Shown here one piece after another: positions 55,101 through 64,000 of a stretch of 64,000 nt of DNA (position 1 is its first letter; each line of letters starts with the position of its first letter). The stretch covers positions 1 through 64,000 of the forward strand of contig JACCLO010000059.1 of assembly GCA_029448655.1 (NCBI GenBank), given 5' to 3'. The position numbers and the translations under genes were made by a program. Origin of the DNA: Wolfiporia cocos (taxonomy: Eukaryota; Basidiomycota; Agaricomycetes; Polyporales; Phaeolaceae). The notes under the pieces were generated by a model, which did not search any database, was not told where the DNA came from, and was given only the letters and a program-made list of their open reading frames with translations.

Positions 55101-56007
55101 CCCTGTAACAAATGGGCATTGACAAATGTCACACGCTTAGTACTTGCGATACTAGGGAGGCGACGCCTCATAAACGTTCATAAGGCGACGCCCTTTAATA
55201 ACCGTTCAAACCGCATAAGTCGTACAAAGTAGGATTACCCCTGTACAAGCACAAAGCCTAAGACACCCGCCACGCGAACGAAGGAACTTGCAATCCCATT
55301 CACCGCTAGGCAATAGACGTCGAAAAAGCACCGCTATGTCACACTCAATGGGTACTACGCATAAGCAACATATCCGCCCAAGGGCTCGAAGAGACACTAG
55401 AAAATCTCCAGAGCTAACAGTGAAGCCCTCACTCTAAGGAATATCGCACAATGCTATCCGAAATACGTACAACGACACAATGCACCCTCTAATACGCTTG
55501 GCAAGCTATTGGAGATACAGATTACAAGTAGATTCAAAGGCACTATATGATGACCATTTCCATATCGCCTTCTACTACGAGTAACGTCATAAGCAAAAGC
55601 AATAATCCGACCAAGGTCGCGAAAAGGCACTAGAACACCTTCAGCGATAACAGGAGAGTCCCTCCTCTTAGGATCCGCATGCACAATGACAGCACACTCT
55701 AGTAACACGACTACATCTCCCTAACAACGGCATTTGACCTTTCGGTCATCACGCGTTGATAATCGCTAGTAACGGCATTTAGCACTTCGCTATCACGCGT
55801 TACAAATCACTATAAGGAATAAAATCGCCTTCCACGCTCAGGTTCCACCACAAGTCCTGAAACTCCCATTTATCCCTGTTCAATTGACAAATTGAAGCAG
55901 CACCATAACGGCATTTGACACTTCGTCATCACGCGTTATACCGCTCTTGGGACGTACACAATGAGGAATAGTTTCATCAGGGACGATGAAACCTAAAGCG
56001 GGGGTAA
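52143..56007 (+). other. Non-coding internal domain, unit 3 (3865 bp)
   Basis: Matches unit 2 at an offset of 4961 bp. Type A modules at 54070-54119, 55384-55433, 55617-55666; type B at 55725-55758, 55770-55802, 55906-55938. Ends with AAAGCGGGGGTAA before LTR4. Confidence 0.88.
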
Positions 56008-57101
56008 TGTCACAGATTTATCTGGGGCTTACAGCATTTTTCCTACGATTATAGCAATTTACCTGGGATTTATACGTCTAACTACAAGTTATCTACGGGT
56101 TAACTCCCATTGCCACCACGACAAGCTCTTAACTGGGCTTATCACCACATGACCAGCATACATAACGCTACGGCACCTTCCGGTCCAATAGCATAGTTAC
56201 AGCTACGTCATAAAGGTCTCGCCCGTCAGAGCAAGACCAGCCACGTCATAGATCGTAGATCATAATGATAGGCCGAGCGCGGCACGCTCGCATAATAATG
56301 TCCACATGTACAAACAGTGCCTCGCGGCCTTGTACTATTGGGTCGGCCTTCCCGGCTTCCCACCGCCATAAGATCCTTGATCACAATGGCACCTCAGGCG
56401 CGCCACGCCTTCGCATAATAATGGCAACACGGCCAAATAGCACTATATTAGCATCAAGGCAATATCGCTATAGGCTCGGCCTTCTCGGCCATCTCACGGA
56501 CTCGGCGTTCTCCAAGTCCCGGGCTTCTGCCATCACGGCGCTGCCCAAACACCGGTCCTCGCCTCACGGCTAAGACCAATACATGCCCCGGTAACCATCC
56601 GGACCGGGCTGTAACACATGCCACGGTACTACCCGTCCAATGGCATAACGACCTCGGCGTCTCGCCTTGGTCATCCAACGAAGCACGGCCAATCGCCATT
56701 ATGCCGCAAGGTATCCGGCAACCGGCTTCACCTATACCCGGGCTGCGCCCGCGTTAGTATCACAGATAAGACATAATCCCTCTATTACGATTGGGTCGGC
56801 CATTAGGGCCTTCCACGGCCATTCTAGATAGAGTAACTAAACATCAGATAAGATAAAGCTTCGCCACTTGGCAAAGCCACATAACCCGGTAAGGCAACCG
56901 CTAGCTAGTAGCACGTGCCCTCCCGACACAATGTATATAAGTAGGAGCCAAGCGCTCTTTAACTTCAGTTCTATTCTTCTCGGCGTACGCCGTAGAAGAA
57001 CCTCCTACCTCCTACTGCGTCTGATAACCTCTTCCTCACCTAAGTCGCCTAGTTCATCGCAGGATACTGGCTTGGTGAGTCCCACAGAGCCATCTGTGTC
57101 A
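56008..57101 (+). repeat. LTR4 of the array (1094 bp)
   Basis: Appears identical to LTR1 by reading, as expected if the two outer LTRs were made in one reverse transcription event. Ends CCATCTGTGTCA followed by the target duplication CGGGT. Confidence 0.95.
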
Positions 57102-58103
57102 CGGGTGACCTTCGAGATAATGTTGCCATTCTTCTAATGCTCGAATTATGGCTAGCATCTCTTTGTCATAAATTTTGTAGTTCCGTTCCGGGGCAGTCAT
57201 GCCTGTGGAATAGAAGGCGCAAGGATTCCATTTCCAACTATCTGGTGACCATTGCGTTAGGACTGCTCCAGTCGCAAAGTCTGATGTGTTGGCTTCTATA
57301 CGGAATTTCTGAATTTTGTCCGGAATATGTAAGATGGGGGCAGTTGTAAAGGCCGCCTTGAGCTTTTGGAAAGCTTCTTCCTGTGCTTCATCCCAATGCC
57401 ATTTCTCCGACTTCTTCATGAGTGTTGTCAGGGGTTTCACAATTTTCAAGAAGTCCTGAATAAACCGCCGATAGAAGTTCGCAAAGCCTAAAAAGGCTTG
57501 AACTTCCTTCACCTTGGTTGGGGTCAGCCAATCTAATACTCCTGATAGTTTCGAGGGGTCCATTTCGACTCTGCCCTTAGAAATTATCATACCCAAATAG
57601 TCGATGCTACTTTTTTCAAAGAAGCATTTCTCGGGTTTGGCATATAGATCATTGTCCCGCAGCCTTTTCAGGACTGCCTTGGTGATTTTGCGGTGTTCCG
57701 CTAAGTCGTTGCCAAAGATCAGTATGTCGTCCAGATAGACTATGACTTTTCCGGTGGCAATGAAATCCTTTAGGACGTCGTTCATCATTGCTTGGAAAGT
57801 CCCTGGCACGTTCTTGAAACCGAAATACATAACCATGGCTTCGTACAACCCCTGTTTAGTAATGAATGCTGTTTTCCATTCATCACCTTCCTTGATACGG
57901 ACGTTGTTGTAACCCCATCTCAGGTCGATCTTAGTAAAGATCGATGCACCTGAGAGTTGGTTGATAAGGTCCGATATCTGGGGTATAGGGTACTTGTTAT
58001 CCACAGTTATTTCGTTCAGCTTCCTGTAATTGATTACCATGCACAAGGTTCCATCTTTCTTGGCAACGAAAAATACTGGGCTGGCCATAGGGGAGCTTGA
58101 ATC
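57102..58103 (-). pseudogene. Chromovirus reverse transcriptase and start of RNase H
   Basis: After the TGA at 58104-58106 the frame reads PMASPVFFVAKKDGTLCMVI, NYRKLNEITVDNKYPIP, IDLRWGYNNVRIKEGDEWK, FGFKNVPGTFQAMMNDVL, then the catalytic VIVYLDDILIFG (the YxDD box), FLGFANFYRRFIQDF and the tether into RNase H, AFYSTGMTAPERNYKIYDKE, ending EEWQHYLEGHP where the array is inserted. RTs of this group are normally continuous with the protease frame upstream. All key residues are present. Confidence 0.95.
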
Positions 58104-59042
58104 TCAGATGTAGCCTTTTCGCTTTTCTTCAGCGATCCAGTCACGGAGGGAATTTTCTTCCTTTGGCAAGAGGGAATATGGTTTGGCCAGTGTTGGCAAT
58201 GGAGTGCCTTCGATTAAATTGATGGCATGATCATATGGCTTACGTGTTGGCATCCTTTCGGATGCTTTTTGCGAAAATACCATTGGGCCGAATTCCCAAT
58301 ATTCCTTAGGCACAAGCTGCTTCCATTTTTCGGTTGCAGCTTCTGGTCTGTTCTGGTGGATTTCTCCTACCATTCCCATGAGGAGTCCCAATTCCTCATT
58401 GGACAGGGTACCGATCCACTTGATAAATGGATCATCAGGGTTTCCATCTCCAATCGTGTCTAGCGCAGAATCCCAAATGTTGCTGATGTTATTATTGTCC
58501 TCTTCGTCATCGGGTGCAACTTCTTCCGAATCAGGGGACGATTCTGAGGCTTCTGGGCATGCAGACCCACATCGATATACCAGACTGCCAGAGTTCCAGT
58601 CCATAGTGGGGTTATGTTTAATTAACCAGTCATATCCTAGGATAAGGTCGTGGTTGTGGATTTTCATGATGGTAAGGAATACCTTTTCCTTGTGCTCGCC
58701 ATGTTGCATGAATCCTTTAACTGACTTATTGATGAGACCATTTTTGTTGTATGATCCATCTGCATTATGAATCCAAAAAGGGTCTTTCTTATCGTGGGTG
58801 ACTAGACGATGTTTGTCAACAAAGTCTGAGTTGATGACTGATAACGTTGCTCCACTATCGATTAAAGCCAAGCCTTGCACTTTCTGACCATAGACCCACA
58901 AGTCAACCCAGATCTGGAAAGATCGGGACTTATCACATGCATGATTCTTGTAATAGTGATATAAATTTTCACAATTTTTTACAAGCAGGTCAGCAGTACA
59001 GGCAACTATACTAGTACACAGCACACATAGGCAAGGATTCAC
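58104..59042 (-). pseudogene. Chromovirus aspartic protease and N-terminal RT
   Basis: The frame holds the retropepsin active site ALIDSGATLSVINSDFV and the second block LILGYDWLIKHNPTMDWNSG, then an acidic spacer and the RT entry sequence (RKPYDHAINLIEGTPLPTL, SLRDWIAEEKRKGYI). It ends at TGA where related elements have Arg (GYIR-x-S-x-SP), consistent with CGA to TGA. The frame overlaps the upstream gag frame by 4 nt in the -1 phase. No ATG starts it, so it was probably expressed by frameshifting or as part of a Gag-Pol product. Confidence 0.93.
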
Positions 59043-59430
59043 ATGTGCTGAAGGCGAAAATTCGACTCGCTAGCTGGATGGTCAGGAGTTTTCTGGGCAA
59101 CTGAATGCCATGGGATAATGGTAGTGCCCCAATTCGGTGGCTGACCAATTGGGGCTGTTGATGGAGCCGGTGTACTGGCCAGTGGTTCCTCTACCTCCGT
59201 GATGCGCACGGATGAATGGGCGGTGGAGTTGCCCATGGAGTTGTCACTGTCATCTGGGATCCACATCTCTGTTGTGGTGACCTGGACCATGTGACCTTTG
59301 CCATGAGGTGTGGGGGGGTTGCCGCTAGTAGATTTCTGAGCCCCCTTATTGTCCACCTTGGATGCTGGCACCCTCCAATTGCATCACCCCTCCATGTTTG
59401 TGCAGTCCTTCCGGCCGCAGCTCTTGCATG
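59039..59430 (-). pseudogene. C-terminal Gag remnant with zinc-knuckle-like Cys
   Basis: Directly at the break CKSCGRKDCTNME is seen, a Cys-rich patch as in nucleocapsid regions, followed by a TGA near 59385 and then PASKVDNKGAQKSTSGNPP, GHMVQVTTTEMWIPDDSD and a Pro/Ser/Thr-rich linker to TGA at 59039-59041. The rest of Gag is missing, replaced by the miniature element. Confidence 0.7.
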
Positions 59431-60350
59431 TGTCACAGATAATGCGAAAGCATAATATCATAGACGTTACGGAGCAATAACTAGGGTACATTACCCGTAC
59501 GTGGCGCCGGCATACATGGCCTACACCATAGAGTGTCTAATAGGCGCCGAGCGTGGGAATATGAACTGCAGATATAGCTGGACCCTCGATAGCAGCATGA
59601 GCTGTTATCGTAGCCCTTTTGGGGGAGTGGCTATTATGCCACTCATAAGCACGTTGCATTGGGTCCGCAGCGCGTCTTGTGATATAATAACAGCTCACCC
59701 GGTCGCCGGTTCGAACCTGGGTGGTGGCAAATATTTCCACTGCCTGGGGCGCTTCCGAACCACTGGCGGCTGAGGGAAAAGTACCCACCACGTGACCCCC
59801 TGTATCATGGGGCCCCTCTATAACCGTAAGGTATCAGGGGATAAGATTGGTCAAAGCTTGCGTGGTAAAAACTACTATTAAATAGCCTTAACCCGCACCC
59901 AAAATCCAGGGTGTAAGTCGGGCCTTCAAGAGGTTGGCACACACGTCATAAGCCAAATGGTATAAGGGATTGGGGGTACCCTTCACCAGGCACAATGACA
60001 AAGCATAGTAGAAGTGATACTTAGTACCGGGGGCGGCTTGATGCAGCCTAAGTTATCTCCTTAACCAGAGACGGTTAATCCTTGAAGTGGGGGTAATGTC
60101 ACAGATAATGCGAAAGCATAATATCATAGACGTTACGGAGCAATAACTAGGGTACATTACCCGTACGTGGCGCCGGCATACATGGCCTACACCATAGAGT
60201 GTCTAATAGGCGCCGAGCGTGGGAATATGAACTGCAGATATAGCTGGACCCTCGATAGCAGCATGAGCTGTTATCGTAGCCCTTTTGGGGGAGTGGCTAT
60301 TATGCCACTCATAAGCACGTTGCATTGGGTCCGCAGCGCGTCTTGTGATA
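59431..60350 (+). mobile_element. Miniature LTR element (TRIM), 254-bp LTRs
   Basis: LTR-A 59431-59684 and LTR-B 60097-60350 are direct repeats (offset 666 bp) starting TGTCACAGATAATGCG and ending CGTCTTGTGATA. Between them lie 412 bp without coding capacity. A primer site ATAACAGCTCA follows LTR-A at 59687-59697, and a polypurine tract GAAGTGGGGGTAA precedes LTR-B. The flanks GCATG and AGTTA do not form a duplication, so one border is rearranged. A tRNA T-arm-like phrase GGTTCGAACC lies at about 59708. Confidence 0.88.
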
Positions 60351-60728
60351 AGTTATCCGTGTCATACTCGACCACTGAGACTTATGACATGCATGGTGAC
60401 CTGCATCTTATAGGCAGGACATAGCCTGCTCCTCCTCATCAGGAGTATAGGGTTATATTAGGGGGGTATTCCCCATTGCATGATACACACGGTATTCCAT
60501 GTCATCCCTAGTGACATAGCCTGGTATTGGGATATTACTAAGGGGTGTGACTTCGGAGAACTAGTCCGCTGAGTAACTAGTTTGGACATGCATGTTATGT
60601 ATGTGTTGTTTGTGTACATGGACGTGTCTATGGGCGGTTACAAGTGTAAGTGTAAATAAGCTCGTAGAAATGCCAGAAAAATAGGTAAAAATATAGAAAA
60701 ATTCGTAGAATGTCCCAGATCTGTGACA
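60351..60728 (-). repeat. LTR-like remnant
   Basis: The right end, AATAGGTAAAAATATAGAAA followed by CCCAGATCTGTGACA, resembles the U3 start of the chromovirus 3' LTR (AATAGGGAAAAATATAGGAA). It could be the decayed 5' LTR of the chromovirus or of a relative. The left part is not recognisable. Confidence 0.45.
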
Positions 60729-60833
60729 TAGATCAGGAATTTGATAAACCTTATGTTTAGATATTGCCTTGTGGTAGCTTTGTTTTGTTGGGAGTATTAG
60801 AACAGTTTCTTGGGCTTCTGAGATGTTGTGATA

Positions 60834-61450
60834 TGACACGGTAACCACCATGCTACCTGCCTAAGCGGGGGAACCCCTATATATCCTATATATCCGCCCT
60901 ACAGGGCCCCCATCCTCGTAAGGGGAGAACAGGAGGCTGCATCTATTGAGATGCCTCACCGAATGCCTGAGGTCACAACCCATGAGTGTACCACAATGCC
61001 CCCAGACTAGCGAGCAGAGAGTGAAGCAAGAATAATATTGAAAGAGGCCCCCACCCAAGGAGAGAGCAGCGGGCTTGTTGCTAATGCAGTTCGCTGTTAC
61101 ACTCAAGCCAGGCAGCAGAGGGTTTTGAGAGGTTGCCAGGGGACACACCCCCTAGGCTGAGATACTAAGTCTGAGGAGTACCTCAGACGTCACCAAGTAT
61201 ATATACATGCAGCAACTCCCTAACTACCTAACTGCCTTGCCCTAAAGGTGTGGTCTGTGTGCAGTCAAGTCATGTGCTACAATACAAGGTGACGTTGTTA
61301 CCTAGTGATGACGAAAGACCGTGATGTAGCTAGATAAGATAAAGCATTTATCTACCTATGCACGTGCTGTCCTACGAGCGGCTAAAAACCAGCATTTTGG
61401 CATAAAAACATGGAAAAATGGGGAAAATGACGCCACAATTTCTTGTGACA
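60834..61450 (-). mobile_element. Solo LTR of the 603-bp family, no clear TSD
   Basis: Plus text starts TGACACGGTAACCACC and ends TTTCTTGTGACA. Shares ACCCATGAGTGTACCAC and TTGCCAGGGGACA-type phrases with 32771-33373. Hairpin GTCTGAGG-AGTA-CCTCAGAC at 61169-61188 before TATATATACATG. Flanks TGATA and CATTA differ. Confidence 0.8.
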
Positions 61451-61707
61451 CATTAATGTGGGGTGGTTATAGGATTTGGGTAGAACTGGTTTGTCTTTGG
61501 ATTGAACTGTATGAGGTGTGAACTGATTTGAAGTGATTACAACTGGTTCTAATTCCTGACAGAGATGACTTACCAGTGCTGGAGCAGTGCTGGAGGTACT
61601 TGCCAATCAAGGAAGGATCTGATCTCTGTAGATAAGTGCTGATAATATCAACAGCAGAGTAGCATTCAATCGCCACTCTGAAGGTATCTTATCAATGTCA
61701 GTCAAAC

Positions 61708-62334
61708 TAGGTGATGTGCCAGGCCTGGCTTGAGGCCAGAGCCAAGCTGGGCCAAGCCCTACTTGGGCTGGGGTGAGCTAGGCTTTACAACATGGCTTGA
61801 GATGGCCCAGGGCCCAGCTTGTATCTCAGGCTGAGCCAGGCTGAGCTGTTGAGCCCCAGCCTGGTGACCTTAATGGCTACAATGTCTGGCAACTACAATA
61901 TAAGATTGTACAGGATAGTAGTATGCTTAACTAAACTATAGTATTATATGCTGTTCATTTCAGACTACATAAAAAGCCAATAAGTCATGTCCTTAATGTT
62001 GAAGCCTGCCACTCACCATTGGGCACCTATACAATACCCCATATGGCAGGTGCACTACTGAATGCCATGCTGGTGGAAGGTTATTTTGACACTTAATACC
62101 ACTATAATTTGTAGGCCTCAATGTTCCTTTTCATCAAGGAACAATTGAAAATGGTGTATTTCAAACTTTCAAGGCTATAGTGATGACTATCCTAGCAGTG
62201 GTAGGCCCCAGCTTGGCCCTGGCCCAGGCTGGGCCAAGCTGTGAGCTGTCAGTGAGGGCCCGGCCTGAGGTTTTGAAAAGCGGTGGGCCATCAAAGCCAG
62301 GGCTTTTGGGCTGGGCTGGGCCTGCACATCACTA
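61708..62334. mobile_element. Second hAT-type MITE, 627 bp
   Basis: Ends TAGGTGATGTGCCAGGCC and GGGCCTGCACATCACTA match the MITE at 26233 with small indels. Flanks GTCAAACT and GTCAAATT form an imperfect 8-bp duplication. No coding capacity. It lacks the nested LTR and so shows the uninterrupted form. Confidence 0.85.
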
Positions 62335-63763
62335 GTCAAATTCAATGTGTGACTGGGAAACTAATCATCAGACTGGTATAGAATTGTTGTTTGGTAGTCA
62401 GGCTGGCATATGAATTGCAAAGTGCTGTTGCAGCTTACCTATGTGGATATACTATAGCCTGTGGCATATGCCACACAATGTGGTGCACACCTAGAGGCCT
62501 CAGAACCATCATGTAGAATCACAATGTACAAAATAAGTGGTATACATGATGTTGAGAATGCTCAAACTACAAAAATCTGAGCACATCTGAGAAGCTGTGT
62601 ATATTGCTCAAAGTGGTGCAAAGCCATTCTTGCTGAGCAGGTCATCCAGATTGTCAACTCTGTCCTCATCCAGACCCAAATCCCCATCCTTGTCTTTATA
62701 ATTTTCTGCCCTGTTTCCCTCTTCATCTTCACACTGCTCGTCCACTTCATCCTCAGCAACTTGATACCTATAGTCCAGCTCCTCCTCAATAAGCTTCATA
62801 TCTGAAGGGATGGCGCTCCTGGACCATGCACGGGATGCCATGCACGGCCAGGAACAGGTGTCCCCAAGGGACCAGACGGCCCGCACGGCCGGTGCCCTGC
62901 CTCGATTGTCTTTGGCCGTTCCAGCTCGCGCGTGGCTGCGGCTAGCAATATAAATGTGCCACAGACATTAGACACATGTAAGAACTACCAGGACGCGATT
63001 AAACACACACCAAAACGACACAGAACGCACCACAGAAAGCCAGCTGGTAGGCAGAATGCCCATCTGAGGTAGTTCAGCACAAGCTCGACCGATCGTGATC
63101 GGCCTCGATCATACTTGTACAGTGAACCTTCGCTGGCTCATGACACAATCTGAAACGTCGCAAAAGCCCTGCGGGCACTATCTTGGCTTGCTCATCCAGT
63201 CAAAACAGGTACCCCCTGACGCTTCCCTAGGCTCTCTAGCCTAGCCAGGTCTGGCCCAACCCCGGCTGCCTTCCTATAGCTTTTTTCCATGTCTTTTCTC
63301 TCCAACCTCGGTGCACCACCCTAGATCTACAGGTGATCGGTTTCATAAAATAAGTTGCTTGTGTTTCAGGACAATCTTCCACCGTTTCAGGGTTCGTCTC
63401 TGGATTGTCTAGCTTGTAGGGTGCACACTCGAAATTTTAGGGCACTTAAAATGTTGTAGGAAAATTTCGTGGCTCTCCATGTATTTAGGCGACGTGTAGA
63501 TACGAGCAAACTCATCGAATTCCACCAGACGAAGTCAGACGAAGGGCTGCGCTCGAGGCGTACGCTGTAGGACTTAGGAAATCGTTCACAAACATTTCAA
63601 GTTCAACTTCTATTATTTCCGCTTTATCGACGCCACCGCGCAGGCTCTAAGTCGCTACAGGCTACATTCAACCGGTAAAACTACTCGACCTCAACCCCTC
63701 GAACACCTCGCCTATCCCGGCACATCCAGACCTGCCCGGAGAACCCGAGAGAAAATATTTTTC
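62335..63763. other. Transition out of the transposon nest; no confident gene
   Basis: A minus-strand frame near 62886-62608 ends in an acidic tail (KLIEEELDYRYQVAEDEVDE, LDEDRVDNLDDLLSKNGFAP), with no known domain. GC content and codon-like texture change after 62880, but I see no supported exons up to 63763. Confidence 0.4.
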
Positions 63764-64000
63764 TGACAACAGCGGTATGTGCAGTCTTGCACCACAGACT
63801 AGCGAGTATAGAATAGTAGTGTTGCCAAGACGCAGGCGGGCGCACACGCAGAGGTAGTGAGGATTGACCTGGTTGCCAAGAATAGTAGAACTGAGGTTGT
63901 AAGACCTCAGCTCGCGCTATATGTACATACAGGGGGACACACTGTGTCTACCCTAAAGAGGTGGCCTGTGCACTACCTAAGGTGAGTCACATGGGTGGCA
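63764..64000 (-). mobile_element. Partial LTR running off the right edge
   Basis: Starts TGACAACAGCGG in plus text. Contains AGTAGAACTGAGGTTGTAAG, the hairpin CTGAGGT/ACCTCAG at 63891-63910 and TATATGTACATAC, the same promoter layout as the 500-600 bp LTRs. Confidence 0.7.

Larger units (their letters stand above)
41144..57101 (+). mobile_element. Tandem LTR-retroelement array: four LTRs and three internal domains, single TSD CGGGT
   Basis: The order is LTR1 41144-42237, internal 1 42238-46081, LTR2 46082-47182, internal 2 47183-51046, LTR3 51047-52142, internal 3 52143-56007, LTR4 56008-57101. CGGGT occurs at 41139-41143 and 57102-57106 only, so the array occupies one integration site. Neighbouring units share the LTR between them, with a polypurine tract before each LTR and a primer site after each. 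The period is 4944 bp between units 1 and 2 and 4961 bp between units 2 and 3. Internal units 2 and 3 appear identical, unit 1 differs by scattered 1-4 bp indels. LTR1 and LTR4 appear identical, while LTR2 is the most divergent, mainly by indels. No gag or pol is present. Confidence 0.95.
36329..59430 (-). mobile_element. Ty3/gypsy chromovirus with dUTPase, interrupted by three LTR insertions
   Basis: On the minus strand the element reads from gag (59430) through protease, RT, RNase H, integrase, chromodomain and dUTPase to a polypurine tract and 3' LTR (37716-36329). Insertions: solo LTR 36516-37388 in the 3' LTR, solo LTR 40165-41055 and the 16-kb array 41144-57101, both in RNase H. Each is bounded by a perfect 5-bp duplication, and removing them restores the RNase H frame. 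The 5' LTR and most of gag are missing; a miniature element (59431-60350) abuts the break. In-frame TGA codons show the element is dead. Confidence 0.9.

Noticed and set aside
60834..61450. Target duplication for this LTR
   Set aside because: Flanking TGATA and CATTA do not match, so no duplication is claimed.

Overview
The window is nuclear DNA of a filamentous basidiomycete, probably an Agaricomycete mushroom. Protein-coding genes carry many short introns (about 50-57 nt, GT-AG, with internal CTRAY-like branch sites). The recognisable proteins (MSH4, an RPP40-like RNase P subunit, an NRPS-like adenylating enzyme, an HpcH/HpaI aldolase relic) and the transposon families are of mushroom type. 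Genus cannot be fixed from the sequence.

Region 1 (1-25.9 kb) is gene-bearing. From left to right it holds: a nuclear-looking gene on the minus strand broken by a solo LTR; a large minus-strand gene whose layout (helical N-terminus, PH-like patch, long basic disordered middle, short C-terminal coiled coil) suggests a meiotic axis protein of the Red1/SYCP2 type; an unrecognised gene; an RPP40-like gene; and, diverging from it, a well supported meiotic MutS homologue, MSH4. Then follow a degenerate zinc-ribbon gene, a small nuclear-type gene, a Lunapark-like fragment, a truncated adenylating enzyme, a decayed aldolase and a Cys-rich gene also split by a solo LTR.

Region 2 (25.9-64 kb) is a nest of transposable elements. 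I could pair exact 5-bp target site duplications (TSDs) for twelve LTR insertions and an 8-bp duplication for a hAT-type MITE, so the order of nesting can be read directly. The largest structure is a minus-strand Ty3/gypsy chromovirus (36.3-59.4 kb) that encodes gag, protease, RT, RNase H, integrase, chromodomain and, in frame behind the chromodomain, a dUTPase. Its RNase H region is interrupted first by an 891-bp solo LTR and then by one 15.96-kb insertion, LTR-internal-LTR-internal-LTR-internal-LTR, flanked by a single CGGGT duplication.

The element in that array has no convincing coding capacity. Its 3.86-kb internal domain is instead full of short hairpins, including two families of repeated modules whose stems change in compensatory fashion between copies. 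Its primer-binding site is exactly complementary to the predicted 5' end of its own RNA, which points to Tf1/sushi-like self-priming. A second, miniature element (59.4-60.4 kb) shows the same self-complementarity. Across the LTRs of the window, a hairpin with a TTAC-type loop next to the TATA box and a second hairpin at the 3' end of U5 keep their pairing while their sequence changes. I regard the structured, non-coding, self-priming LTR element and these LTR hairpins as the most novel material here.
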